Positions 56,211-64,000 of a DNA stretch of 64,000 nt are shown here, piece after piece. A model generated the notes under the pieces. The model made no database searches. It was not told the DNA's origin and worked only from the letters and a program-made list of their open reading frames with translations. A program made the translations under genes and the position numbers. Origin of the DNA: Collinsella aerofaciens (GTDB lineage: Bacteria; Actinomycetota; Coriobacteriia; Coriobacteriales; Coriobacteriaceae); contig NZ_OY725712.1 in the NCBI RefSeq assembly GCF_963360655.1, forward strand, positions 186,001 to 250,000. The letters run 5' to 3'. Position 1 is the first letter of the stretch. Every line of letters begins with the position of its first letter.

Positions 56211-58433
56211 CTACACGATTTGGTTCACGTGCGTCTCGTCGTCGAACTTGGCGGCGCCGGGCTCAACGTCTTGGGGAGCGGCGGCGTCCACCAGAGCCTG
56301 CTTGAGCTCGGTATACTGACGCTCGACTTCGCCCTCTGCCCAAACCTGGTCGGCAATGGCGTCGACCTGGCAGGCGGAGAACTTATCCTCGGGCGTGTGC
56401 GAGACCGGGTCGACCTTGTGAATGGTCAGCTCATTGCACTTGCCGATCCACCACTGGTAGGTCATGTAGACCGTGCCCTTGTTGATGCGATCGCTCACGT
56501 CGGCGCGGCTGTATACCTGGCCGCGGCGGCTGTGAATCGAGACGATATCGCCATTCTTGATGCCGCGCGCCTGGGCGTCCGCGGGATTCATGCGGACAAA
56601 GCCGGGCTCGTCGGCAAGCAGCGCCAGCGTCTTGCAGTTGCCGGTCATCGAGCGGCAGCTGTAGTGGCCGACCTCGCGGACGGTGCACAGGATGAGCGGG
56701 TACTCATCATCGGGAAGCTCGGAGGGCGCCTCCCAGTCGTGCGCCATCAGGTTGGCGCGGCCGTCCTTGGTGGTGAACTTGCCACCAGCGAACATGTCGG
56801 GCGTACCGTGGTCGTTCACATCGGTGCTCTTGACGGGCCACTGGGCGTAGCCGCCCTCGGGAGCCATCTTCTCGTAAGTCGCGCCCACAAAGTTGGGGCA
56901 CAGGCTAATGCACTCGTTCCAGATCTGCTCGGTGTTGTCGTAGTGCATGGGGTAACCCATGCGCGTAGACAGGTCCGCGAAGATCTCCCAGTCGTGACGG
57001 CACTCGCCCTTGGGCGGAACGGCCGCGTCAAAGTGCTGGAAGCTACGGTCGGATGCGGTAAAGACACCCTCGTGCTCGCCCCAAGAGGTAGCGGGCAGGA
57101 TGACGTCGGCGAGCATGGTCGTCTGCGTCATAAAGATGTCCTGGCAGATGAACAGATCCAGCTCGGAGAGCGTCTTGCGCATACCGGCCGAATCGGGCTC
57201 GGTCTGCACCGGGTCCTCGCCGTAGTTGTAGAAGCAGTGCACCTTGCCCTCGTCGACCAGGTGGCCCAGGTCGGTGAGTTTGTAGCCCTCCTCGAGCGGG
57301 AGCTTTTCCTCGGGCACGCCCCAAGCCTTGGCAAACTTGGCACGCACAGCCGGGTCGGTGACCTTCTGGTAGCCAGGGTACAGGTTGGGCAGCATGCCCA
57401 TATCGCAGGAGCCCTGGACGTTGTTCTGACCGCGCACGGGCGCGAGGCCGGAATTGGGTTTGCCGATCTGGCCGGCAACGCAGGCGATGGAGGCGATGGT
57501 GTGCACCGTCTTCAGGTTCTGCTTCTGCTGGCATACGCCCATGCCCCAGCCAATGATGGCAGAAGGCTTCGCCGTGGCGTACATCTCGGCAGCTTGGTGG
57601 ATCAACGCGGGCTCGACACCCGTGATGTCCTGTACGGATTCGGGAGTGTAGTTCTTGATGGTCTCCCACCACTCGTCAAAGCCGTTCGTGTGCTCGGCGA
57701 CGAATTCCTTGTCGTAGAGGCCATCGTTGACCAAGCAGTTGGCAAAGGCGTTGAGGAACGCGACGTTGCAACCGTTCTTGATCGGAAGGTAGAGATCGGC
57801 GATACGCGCGGTTTCGATATGGCGCGGATCGGCGACGATGATCTTGCAACCCTTTTCTTTGGCTCGCACGATACGCCTTGCGACGATGGGGTGCGAATCG
57901 GCAGGGTTATAGCCGAAGAGGAAAATGCAGCCCGCATCCTCCATACCGGGGATGGAGCATGACATGCAACCTGAACCAACCGTGTCCATCAGACCGAGGA
58001 CAGTAGGGCCGTGTCAAGTACGGGCGCAGTTGTCCACGCTGTGGGTGCCGATGCACGCACGCGTAAACTTCTGCATGACGTAGTTCGCCTCATTGCCGCC
58101 GCCTCGCGAAGAGCCGGTGGTCATGACAGCGTTAGGGCCATATTCGTCAATTATGGCCTGCATCTTAGATGCGGTGAAATCCAGTGCCTCGTCCCAGCTT
58201 ACGCGCTCAAGACCCGCGCCCTTAGTGCGGCGGATCATCGGGTGCAGTACGCGAGGAGTCAAGATCTTGGTGTCGTTGATGAAGTCGTAGCCGCTCATAC
58301 CCTTAAGGCACAGCTCGCCCTGATTGGTGATGCCGTTGAGCGGTTCGGTACCCACGACCTGGCCGTTTTGGACCAGGAGGTTAAACTGGCAACCGGCGCC
58401 GCAGTACGGGCAGATCACTTTATGCTTCTCCAT
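56211..58433 (-). CDS. fdhF: Selenocysteine-containing formate dehydrogenase H
   Basis: 740 residues including selenocysteine, from ATG 58433 with AAGGAGG upstream; an in-frame TGA at 58016-58014 is codon 140. The flanking CAR-T-U-HGPTV aligns with E. coli CARV-U-HGPSV, also codon 140, and the frame continues with strong FdhF similarity on both sides. The [4Fe-4S] ligands Cys8, Cys11, Cys15, Cys42 and the electron-path Lys44 occupy the same numbers as in E. coli. Later motifs include LFGYNPADSHP, RGQNNVQGSCDMG and TYQWWIGKCNELT. The enzyme oxidises formate to CO2 with bis-MGD molybdenum and hands electrons to the ferredoxin-like subunits. Confidence 0.95.
57984..58016 (-). promoter_or_regulatory. 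SECIS-like element at the fdhF UGA
   Basis: Downstream of the UGA the mRNA folds as GUCC-UC-GGUCU-GA-U-GGAC. The loop GGUCU lies 18 bases after the UGA, exactly the distance in E. coli fdhF, where SelB contacts this loop and a bulged U. Here the bulged U is on the 3' side, a difference from E. coli. Confidence 0.8.
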
Positions 58434-58507
58434 GACACCCTCCTTCCTTTTTCTGCTACCGAATACTCGGTACTTATTTGACAATCATTGGGCCTGTCGC
58501 CCGACGC

Positions 58508-59026
58508 TTACGCCTCGTTTTCGATGGTGGCGCGGGCACGCTCGGCAGTCAGTTCTGCCAGACGCTCCTCGTCTACCAGGGTGAGGCCCTTGGTCGGGCA
58601 TGCCTCGGCACACGCCGGACCGCCGGGACGGTCCACGCACAGGTCGCACTTGAGCACGAAGCTCTTAGTCTGCGAACCGACGCGAACGTCACCCATCAAG
58701 ACGGGGACCTGCGTGGTCGCCACGCTCACGGCGCCAAAGGGGCATGCCATGACGCAGCTCTTGCAGCCAATGCAGTTGTCCTCGTTGACGCCGATGCGAT
58801 GGTTCTTTGGATCAAAGAACAAGGCGCCCGTAGGACAAGCCTTGGCGCACGGGGCATCCTCGCAGTGATGGCAAGCCACCGGTGCGGAGATCTCGTACGT
58901 ACGCGTCACGCGCAGGCGCGGCGCGGCGATGTTGCCGGGAATATCGTGTGCCTCGATGCACGCCGCCATACAGGTTTGGCATCCAATGCAGCGTGAAGAA
59001 TCAGCCACGACTCGTTTATTGCCCAT
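58508..59026 (-). CDS. hydN: HydN-like four-cluster ferredoxin
   Basis: 172 aa from ATG 59026 with AGGAGG upstream. Four cysteine motifs: CIGCQTCMAACIE, CHHCEDAPCAKACP, CIGCKSCVMACP and CDLCVDRPGGPACAEACP. HydN is the usual partner of FdhF and is required for full formate dehydrogenase H activity. It heads the operon. The long upstream frame to 59200 lies in non-coding DNA. Confidence 0.9.
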   Translation of the reverse strand: MGNKRVVADSSRCIGCQTCMAACIEAHDIPGNIAAPRLRVTRTYEISAPVACHHCEDAPCAKACPTGALFFDPKNHRIGVNEDNCIGCKSCVMACPFGAVSVATTQVPVLMGDVRVGSQTKSFVLKCDLCVDRPGGPACAEACPTKGLTLVDEERLAELTAERARATIENEA

Positions 59027-59200
59027 GTTGTTCACTCCCTCCTGAATCCCATGCCGGAGAGACCCTGTCGACGTTGCCCCAAGCCGCCCGTGGCCTGGCG
59101 TCGGCATATCGAATGCATGCGGCGAAACAGACACTCGGTAGAATTTCTCCAACGGTATACAGGTTGAATATACGCAGTTGCAGGGGGCAAACTTGAGCAT

Positions 59201-59232
59201 AACCCCTGCAATACGGGTGTATTGCAGGGGTT
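59201..59232. repeat. Perfect 13-bp hairpin in the divergent region before hydN
   Basis: AACCCCTGCAATA and its exact complement with a 6-base loop. It sits about 175 bases upstream of hydN and 220 upstream of the antitoxin gene. T-runs are short on both sides (TTTT on plus), so it may be a terminator or a regulator site. In the rest of 59027-59454 I see no gene and no clear promoter for hydN. Confidence 0.6.
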
Positions 59233-59390
59233 TTGGCAGGTTGGAATTATTCTCTAGAAGCTATAAAGGTGAGTGTATTACATGCGTACATCCAAGGGAG
59301 ATTTCACGCTCGTTTCTGAAAGATGTAGTACGTTTGTAATATCGTTTACACTCAATTACTCTAGTGCAATAAAGTAGTGGTTGTAAGATT

Positions 59391-59404
59391 GGCTATTATT
59401 AGCC
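59391..59404. promoter_or_regulatory. Palindrome GGCTA-TTAT-TAGCC before the toxin-antitoxin genes
   Basis: It lies about 50 bases before the antitoxin start. RelB-type antitoxins bind such palindromes to repress their own operon. A weak promoter (TTTACA, 17 bases, AATAAA at 59345-59373) precedes it. Confidence 0.4.
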
Positions 59405-59454
59405 GATGTTGTATTTGACTATTCAAATTGCACGCTCATTAAGGGAGGCCAGTG

Positions 59455-59778
59455 ATGTCATCGACTCAAAAACGAGCCATCCTGCAGGTGCGCATTCGCG
59501 AGGAAGACAAGCAGCATGCCGAGCGTCTCTACGACGCCATGGGCACATCGCTCGCCGAGGCTGTCCGTCTATTTGTCGCGCAGAGTATTTTGATGCGCAA
59601 GCTCCCATTTCAACCGGTCGCCGTGCGCTCCAAGGACGGCACGGCCGCCTATGGACTGCTCAAAGCATACGGGGACCCCAATCGCCGCTCCGAGGAGCGC
59701 AATGCCTGGATTGAATACCTAGCCACAGAAAGCGACGAGTCGGTTTTGGGTCCCGAGGAAGTAGATATCCATGAGTAG
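59455..59778 (+). CDS. RelB/DinJ-family antitoxin
   Basis: 107 aa from ATG 59455 with GGAGG six bases upstream (a GTG one codon earlier is possible). The N-terminal ribbon-helix-helix (RAILQVRIREEDKQHAERLYDAMGTSLAEAVRLFVAQSI) is the RelB/DinJ type. The C-terminal half should bind the toxin. It overlaps the toxin gene by eight bases. Confidence 0.85.
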   Translation: MSSTQKRAILQVRIREEDKQHAERLYDAMGTSLAEAVRLFVAQSILMRKLPFQPVAVRSKDGTAAYGLLKAYGDPNRRSEERNAWIEYLATESDESVLGPEEVDIHE

Positions 59779-60247
59779 CACCATCATCGACGAGACCGTC
59801 ATCCTTCGCTACCTGCTTAACGACGACGAGGTCCTGTCACCGCGCGCCGCCAAGGTCATCGCCACGCGCACCGCACGTGTCTACCCCGAAATCATCACGC
59901 GCGTCGTGGTCACGCTGCGCGACGTCTATAAGGTTCCCCGCGTTGAAATTGCTGCGGCCATGAAAAGGCTGCTCGATGACGTCATGGTCGACGAGCCCAC
60001 CGTTGTCGCCCTTGCCGTCAAACTCTTCGGCAAGACCCATATGGACTTTACCGACTGCCTCCTCGCAGCCCGAACCGCCATCTACAACGATGATGTCGTG
60101 AGCTTTGGCAAGCCCATCATCCAAGGCATGATCGATTACCGCCGTAAACGCCAAACCGCCGCCGACGCTCGCGACCGCGCCGCCGAAGCCCGCAGCCGAA
60201 GCACCGACTCCACCATCGACAAGCTCCGCCATCACGGTCGCCACTAA
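59771..60247 (+). CDS. PIN-domain toxin (RNase)
   Basis: 158 aa. It begins IIDETVILRYLLNDDEVLSPRAAKVI, where the usual D-x-N is D-E-T, and contains the later acidic pair in MDFTDCLLAA (family: xDxxDxxla). The C-terminal 30 residues are basic and look like a tail (RRKRQTAADARDRAAEARSRS). As the partner of a RelB-like antitoxin it should cleave RNA. The Asn-to-Thr change at the first motif is unusual but the Asp residues are present. Confidence 0.8.
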   Translation: MSSTIIDETVILRYLLNDDEVLSPRAAKVIATRTARVYPEIITRVVVTLRDVYKVPRVEIAAAMKRLLDDVMVDEPTVVALAVKLFGKTHMDFTDCLLAARTAIYNDDVVSFGKPIIQGMIDYRRKRQTAADARDRAAEARSRSTDSTIDKLRHHGRH

Positions 60248-60262
60248 CCCCATCCCCACCTG

Positions 60263-60325
60263 AGTTGCGGTGAAATACGGACTGATGCCTTTAAAGGCCA
60301 CAACAGTCCGTATTTCACCGCAACT
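60263..60325 (+). repeat. 3'-end palindrome family, copy 3
   Basis: Perfect 22-base arms (60263-60284, 60304-60325) of the TTGCGGTGAAATACGG type. The stem starts 15 bases after the toxin stop. Its right arm encodes the last residues and stop of the convergent gene 60315-61373. Confidence 0.85.
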
Positions 60326-61373
60326 TATTGAAGGTGGACCGCGAACGATTTCGCCATCGGGAGTCGGCGTAGGGTTTTATTGTCGGAATGCCGTAACCGC
60401 GCATCATGGCACCGAACGATTCTACGTCGTAGGTGTCCGAGAGTTTGAAATGAATGACGTTGTGGCCCATGGCGCGAAGGTTCGCGTCGCGCATGAGGGC
60501 CGCTCGATACGTTTTTGCCGCCGCCCGCTCTGGATCATTTTGAGCCTCGTCTTCAAACTTGCTTAGCCCATGCAGCTCTGCCAGCGTCCATGAGCCGTCT
60601 GGCATCTGCCAGCCATAATCTGCTAGATAATAGCCAGCGTTTCCCGGTCGCGTTATCTCAACTTGAAGCTCGGGCGCGGCAACCCCAGCGAGAATCATCG
60701 CTGCTCTCGCCTCAGACTCGCCGCCATTGTCTGACCTGCCGTCCATATACTCAAAAACGTCAAAAGCACGCGCGATGCCATGCAGCCCTCGACAATTTGC
60801 CTGCGCATATGCTCGCAGCTCTTCGCGTTCGACATCGTACTCACGGGCCAAGCCATCGACATAACCCAGCGCATAGCGAAAGGCGCTCGATCGCGCGATA
60901 TCAACAACCGTTCGACACGGATCCGTCAGTGTAAACAGACCAAGCCGCCACACTTCGCCCGGGCGCCAGCGCTTGTATTCAACGAACTCATACGTATCAC
61001 GCCTTGTAGACCGTGGCAGCAGCACTTGCACTTTATCCAGAAGCGTATACGCCGAGCCGATGCCGTAGAGCAACGCTGCTGTCGCTCCGCAAAACACAGC
61101 ATCCGGTTCAACGACCGCAATAGCGGATGCCAGCTGAAAGATACGATCTTCAACCCCAAGATTATTCCAATAGACCGGATCCGCATACACATGGTTGTAA
61201 AGACGAAGCATGAGCTCTTCCTGCATAAGCTCGCGCGCACGGCGTTCATCCCAAGGATCAATTGTTATAAGCAGCTGTCCATCTTGATGAATTCCAACGG
61301 CCGAGAATAGCATCCTTGCATAGGACTGCGGAAAATGTTTGCCTTTATCGAGCATGGCCAACCCCATAACCAT
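60315..61373 (-). CDS. AbiEi-like protein with C-terminal nuclease-like domain
   Basis: About 352 aa; the start is uncertain (GTG 61376, ATG 61373, 61367 or 61355, none with a strong ribosome site). The middle (AIAVVEPDAVFCGATAALLYGI, TLTDPCRTVVDIAR) resembles the AbiEi-type transcription-regulator/antitoxin proteins of Actinomycetota. The C-terminal part has GESEARAAMILAG, then YYLADYGW and TLAELHGLSKF, a Glu-Asp-Glu-x-Lys spacing like VSR/DUF559 endonucleases. It sits beside a toxin-antitoxin pair, in convergent orientation. Defence or genome-maintenance function is inferred. Confidence 0.6.
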   Translation of the reverse strand: MVMGLAMLDKGKHFPQSYARMLFSAVGIHQDGQLLITIDPWDERRARELMQEELMLRLYNHVYADPVYWNNLGVEDRIFQLASAIAVVEPDAVFCGATAALLYGIGSAYTLLDKVQVLLPRSTRRDTYEFVEYKRWRPGEVWRLGLFTLTDPCRTVVDIARSSAFRYALGYVDGLAREYDVEREELRAYAQANCRGLHGIARAFDVFEYMDGRSDNGGESEARAAMILAGVAAPELQVEITRPGNAGYYLADYGWQMPDGSWTLAELHGLSKFEDEAQNDPERAAAKTYRAALMRDANLRAMGHNVIHFKLSDTYDVESFGAMMRGYGIPTIKPYADSRWRNRSRSTFNKLR

Positions 61374-61540
61374 CACGGCGGAGAGAATACCATTACGCTA
61401 TCGCATGCTTCCGTCCGCAGGCCTTGCCAAAAGCTGACCAAAAGCTTGACGTCGCAGGTCAGAGCTTCAAAAAATATTTCCACTCTCGGTAGACGGTCGC
61501 TACGATCCTCCCAACGGCATCAAAATCCAACCTTACAAAT

Positions 61541-61606
61541 AGTTGCGGTGAAATACGGACTACATGGGCCATAAAAGCCGAAAACAGTCCGTATTTCACC
61601 GCAACT
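61541..61606 (-). repeat. 3'-end palindrome family, copy 4
   Basis: Perfect 21-base arms (61541-61561, 61586-61606). On the minus strand it follows the tRNA-Gly terminator with the same C-rich flank (CCCCACATCCCCACCTAAG). The gap 61377-61687 contains nothing else recognisable. Confidence 0.85.
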
Positions 61607-61640
61607 TAGGTGGGGATGTGGGGTCCCCGGCACGTTTACG

Positions 61641-61675
61641 AAAACGGCTCTGATCCCAAAGGGAATCAGAGCCGT
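61641..61675 (-). terminator. Terminator after the tRNA pair
   Basis: A 14-base stem ACGGCTCTGAT... / ...ATCAGAGCCGT, followed on the minus strand by TTTTCG. Confidence 0.85.
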
Positions 61676-61687
61676 TAAGCTATCTTG

Positions 61688-61761
61688 TGGAGCGGGCGAC
61701 GGGAATCGAACCCGCGTCATCAGCTTGGAAGGCTGGGGTTCTACCATTGAACTACACCCGC
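61688..61761 (-). tRNA. tRNA-Gly (anticodon UCC)
   Basis: 74 bases with encoded CCA; acceptor stem GCGGGTG/CGCCCGC, anticodon arm CAGC-CTTCCAA-GCTG, T-arm GCGGGTTCGATTCCCGT. Confidence 0.95.
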
Positions 61762-61767
61762 AAGATA

Positions 61768-61844
61768 TGGTCGGGACGACAGGATTTGAACCTGCGACAT
61801 CCTGCTCCCAAAGCAGGCGCGCTACCAAACTGCGCCACGTCCCG
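61768..61844 (-). tRNA. tRNA-Pro (anticodon UGG)
   Basis: 77 bases with encoded CCA; acceptor CGGGACG/CGTCCCG, anticodon arm CCTGC-TTTGGGA-GCAGG, T-arm GCAGGTTCAAATCCTGT. Six bases upstream of tRNA-Gly, so probably co-transcribed. Confidence 0.95.
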
Positions 61845-61935
61845 AAGGTGTTGAGCAGCTAAGGTCTAAACCTTGCGTGTCCCAAAGCGAAGGAAATTAT
61901 AGGGGAGACTCCCCGCCTGTGCAAGCGGCAATACC

Positions 61936-63294
61936 CTAGTTCCTCGAATGTGCGACAAACTGGCTATGAACCAGACCAATCACAAACGCGACCACAGCAA
62001 CCGGCGCCCACGCAGCACCGATATCTGCCAGCGGCAACGCATCGAACGGTAGCCAGGCCCCCGCAAAGAACGCATCGCGGACCGAGGTGATCACGCTCTG
62101 CACCGCGACGACGCCGCCGACCCAAACCCACACCTGCGGATGCGCGTCACAAAAACCGTGCACCAGGCCCATCAGCACCAGCACGATGGCAACGGGATAC
62201 AAGGCGTTGAGCATGGGCACCGAGAACATAAGGATCACGTCGAGGCCCACGTTGGAGAGCACGCACGAAAACGTTGCGAACACAAAGGCGAGAATCGCAA
62301 AGGGACGGCGCATGGCCTCCTCGGAAGCCTCCGCTCCCCCTTCGACCACATACGTCTCGCAGAAGTAACGCGAGCAGCAGCTGATAAGGCCGATACAGAC
62401 ATTCATGCAGGCGAGGAAGAAAATCGCAAAGACGACAACCGTGCCGGCTAGGCCAAAGTGCATAGAGGCCGAACGCGCAAGGATCGCGGCGCCGTTGGTG
62501 GCGTCGGGCATAACCGTGCCGAGCTGCATACCGGCAAGCGCCAGGCCGCAGTAGATGATGGCCATGAGCACGCCGGCGATCACACCGGAACGCGAAATCT
62601 CGAAGGCCACGCGCTTGTCATCGGTAACGCCCAACTCGTGGATGGTCTCAGCGATGATGATGCCAAAGGCGAGCGACGCGAGCAGGTCCATGGTCTGATA
62701 GCCAGTCAAAAAGCCCTGCACGGCGGCGCCGGCATTGTAGGGGGCCTGTGGCGCGGCTGCGGGACCCAGCGGCGACACCACGGCGGCACCCACGACCAGC
62801 ACGATGAGCGCAATGAGCGCGGGGCCCGTAATGCGGCCGAGCACGCGTGTGATAACACCCGGGCGCAGCGTGAGCACAAACGCGACGACGAAGAACCCGA
62901 TGGCAAACACCAGACGTGCCGTGCCGAGCGAAACACCCTCGGGCAGCAGCGGCACCAGCATTTCGAACGCCGTAGAGCTTGTGCGAGGAATGGCCAGGCA
63001 CGGGCCGATGGCCAGATAGACCGCCGCAACGAAGAATTCGCCAAACTTGGGATGCACGCGGCCGGCAAGCTCGCGCGCCGTTCCGGCAAGCGCCACGTCG
63101 ATAAAGCCCATGACGGGCAGGCCGATGGCGGCGATGAGAAAGCCGAGCATGGCGACCGGCGTGGCAGAACCTGCCTGCAGCGCCAGCAGTGGCGGAATAA
63201 TGAGGTTGCCGGCGCCAAAGAGCATCGAGAATAGGGCGATGCCGACGGTGACGACATGGTCGGAGCGCAGACCGCGCGGCGCGGATGAGGCCAT
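61936..63294 (-). CDS. brnQ: Branched-chain amino acid transporter, BrnQ/LIVCS family
   Basis: 452 aa from ATG 63294 (GAAAGG upstream). About 12 membrane segments. The N-terminus VVTVGIALFSMLFGAGNLIIPPLLALQAG is the classic LIVCS start, and VYLAIGPCLAIPRTSSTAFEM is the second signature. It imports leucine, isoleucine or valine with a cation. It lies downstream of the desulfurase-like gene behind a terminator. Confidence 0.93.
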   Translation of the reverse strand: MASSAPRGLRSDHVVTVGIALFSMLFGAGNLIIPPLLALQAGSATPVAMLGFLIAAIGLPVMGFIDVALAGTARELAGRVHPKFGEFFVAAVYLAIGPCLAIPRTSSTAFEMLVPLLPEGVSLGTARLVFAIGFFVVAFVLTLRPGVITRVLGRITGPALIALIVLVVGAAVVSPLGPAAAPQAPYNAGAAVQGFLTGYQTMDLLASLAFGIIIAETIHELGVTDDKRVAFEISRSGVIAGVLMAIIYCGLALAGMQLGTVMPDATNGAAILARSASMHFGLAGTVVVFAIFFLACMNVCIGLISCCSRYFCETYVVEGGAEASEEAMRRPFAILAFVFATFSCVLSNVGLDVILMFSVPMLNALYPVAIVLVLMGLVHGFCDAHPQVWVWVGGVVAVQSVITSVRDAFFAGAWLPFDALPLADIGAAWAPVAVVAFVIGLVHSQFVAHSRN

Positions 63295-63313
63295 AGACAC
63301 ACCTTTCGGGTCG

Positions 63314-63351
63314 AAACAAAAACGGGACGGGCAAAAACACCCATCCCGCAA
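63314..63351 (-). terminator. Terminator after the desulfurase-like gene
   Basis: On the minus strand GCGGGATGGG, a loop, then CCCGTCCCG (one mismatch) followed by TTTTTG. Confidence 0.75.
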
Positions 63352-63362
63352 GTATATACGCT

Positions 63363-64000
63363 CTAGCAGGCTAAATCGCGTAAAGCGTCGATCGCGGTGT
63401 CGACTTCCTCGTCCGTGTTGAAATACCCAAACGAGAAGCGGACGACGCCCTGGCGCTCGGTACCCAGTGCACGGTGCATGAGCGGGGCGCAATGGGCGCC
63501 GGGGCGCGTCGCAATCCCCCACCCTTGCATGAGCGCATCCGAGATCTCGGCCGAATCGATATCGCCCACGTTGAGCGACACAATTGCAGAGCGCGTCGGC
63601 TGGTCAAAGGCGCCGTAAAGCTTGATCTCCGGGATTTCGCGCACGCCGGCAAGAAAGCGATCAGCGAGCGCACGCTCGCTGGAAGCAATCGCCTCGACCC
63701 CACCCTGGGCCTCGATAAAGTCGAGACCAGCGGATAGGCCCGCTATGCCGTGACCGTTGAGCGTGCCCGCCTCGAGGCGCGTGGGCCACTCAAGCGGCTG
63801 CAGCGCATCGAAGCTGCGCACGCCCGTGCCGCCCATGGCCCACGGAGCCACGTCAATGCCCTCCGCCACGGCCAGGCCGCCGGTGCCTTGGGGTCCCATG
63901 AGCCCCTTGTGGCCGGTAAAACACACGACGTCGAGCCCCATGGTATCCATGTCAATCTTCGCCGTACCGGCAGACTGAGAGGCGTCGACGATAACCAGCG
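63363..64000 (-). CDS. Cysteine desulfurase-like class V aminotransferase (5' end beyond window)
   Basis: The frame is open to the window edge (212 codons). It contains VIVDASQSAGT (PLP-ring Asp/Gln region), the PLP lysine in CFTGHKGLMGPQGTGGL, LEAGTLNGHGIAGLSAGL and the catalytic cysteine loop GIATRPGAHCAPLMH. These match NifS/SufS-like cysteine desulfurases of the selenocysteine lyase-like branch. It would mobilise sulfur (possibly selenium) from cysteine. The N-terminal half is missing. Confidence 0.88.
   Translation of the reverse strand, partial: LVIVDASQSAGTAKIDMDTMGLDVVCFTGHKGLMGPQGTGGLAVAEGIDVAPWAMGGTGVRSFDALQPLEWPTRLEAGTLNGHGIAGLSAGLDFIEAQGGVEAIASSERALADRFLAGVREIPEIKLYGAFDQPTRSAIVSLNVGDIDSAEISDALMQGWGIATRPGAHCAPLMHRALGTERQGVVRFSFGYFNTDEEVDTAIDALRDLAC

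Noticed and set aside
57990-58484. fdhF as a frameshifted or broken pseudogene in two pieces
   Set aside because: The stop between the pieces is a TGA in the same frame at the known selenocysteine position, followed by a SECIS-like hairpin, and selA, selB and tRNA-Sec are present.

Overview
The window reads as chromosome of a GC-rich, strictly anaerobic Gram-positive gut bacterium of the Coriobacteriia, most likely Collinsella. This is inferred from codon and base use, a hydrogen-evolving formate hydrogenlyase operon, a selenocysteine system, NADP-type glutamate dehydrogenase and a LoaP-controlled polysaccharide locus. It is not proven by a marker gene, as no rRNA lies in the window. Almost every gene is on the minus strand.

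Layout in coordinate order. 1-13010 is a surface-polysaccharide operon read right to left from a sigma70-like promoter at 12982-13010: long leader, loaP antiterminator, initiating sugar transferase, UDP-glucose dehydrogenase, UDP-glucuronate epimerase, acetyltransferase, an Alg14/Alg13-like transferase pair, pyruvyl transferase, a MenD-like ThDP enzyme with an SDR, two GT4 transferases around a DUF1919 protein, and a polymerase-like membrane protein cut by the window edge. 13012-15535 holds thrS and a zinc-ribbon membrane protein. 15942-19212 is a plus-strand three-gene GlpA-like oxidoreductase operon. 19441-20962 is an IS256-family insertion with 8-bp target duplication, sitting inside a palindromic element. 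21181-30947 holds an M24 peptidase, folC, valS, clpX, clpP, tig and tRNA-Leu. 31088-36310 holds a fused molybdenum hydroxylase, its FAD subunit and gdhA.

36567-43489 is a selenium and molybdenum block: molybdopterin oxidoreductase, selA, selB, tRNA-Sec, mobA and a DUF3343 (Se/S carrier-like) gene. 43612-59026 is one long formate hydrogenlyase operon with the gene order of E. coli hyf: hydN, fdhF, hyfABCDEFGHIJ, hycI, focA. fdhF contains an in-frame TGA at codon 140, the exact selenocysteine position of E. coli FdhF, followed by a SECIS-like hairpin; selABC needed to read it lie 15 kb downstream. Together they would convert formate to CO2 and H2 with ion pumping.

59455-64000 holds a RelB/PIN toxin-antitoxin pair, an AbiEi-like protein with a nuclease-like C-terminus, tRNA-Gly, tRNA-Pro, brnQ and a partial cysteine desulfurase-like gene.

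The most unusual layer is in the gaps. There are several families of long palindromes. One occurs four times, always just 3' of a gene and in sense orientation. Two others keep a conserved core while their long arms differ completely between copies yet stay complementary within each copy.
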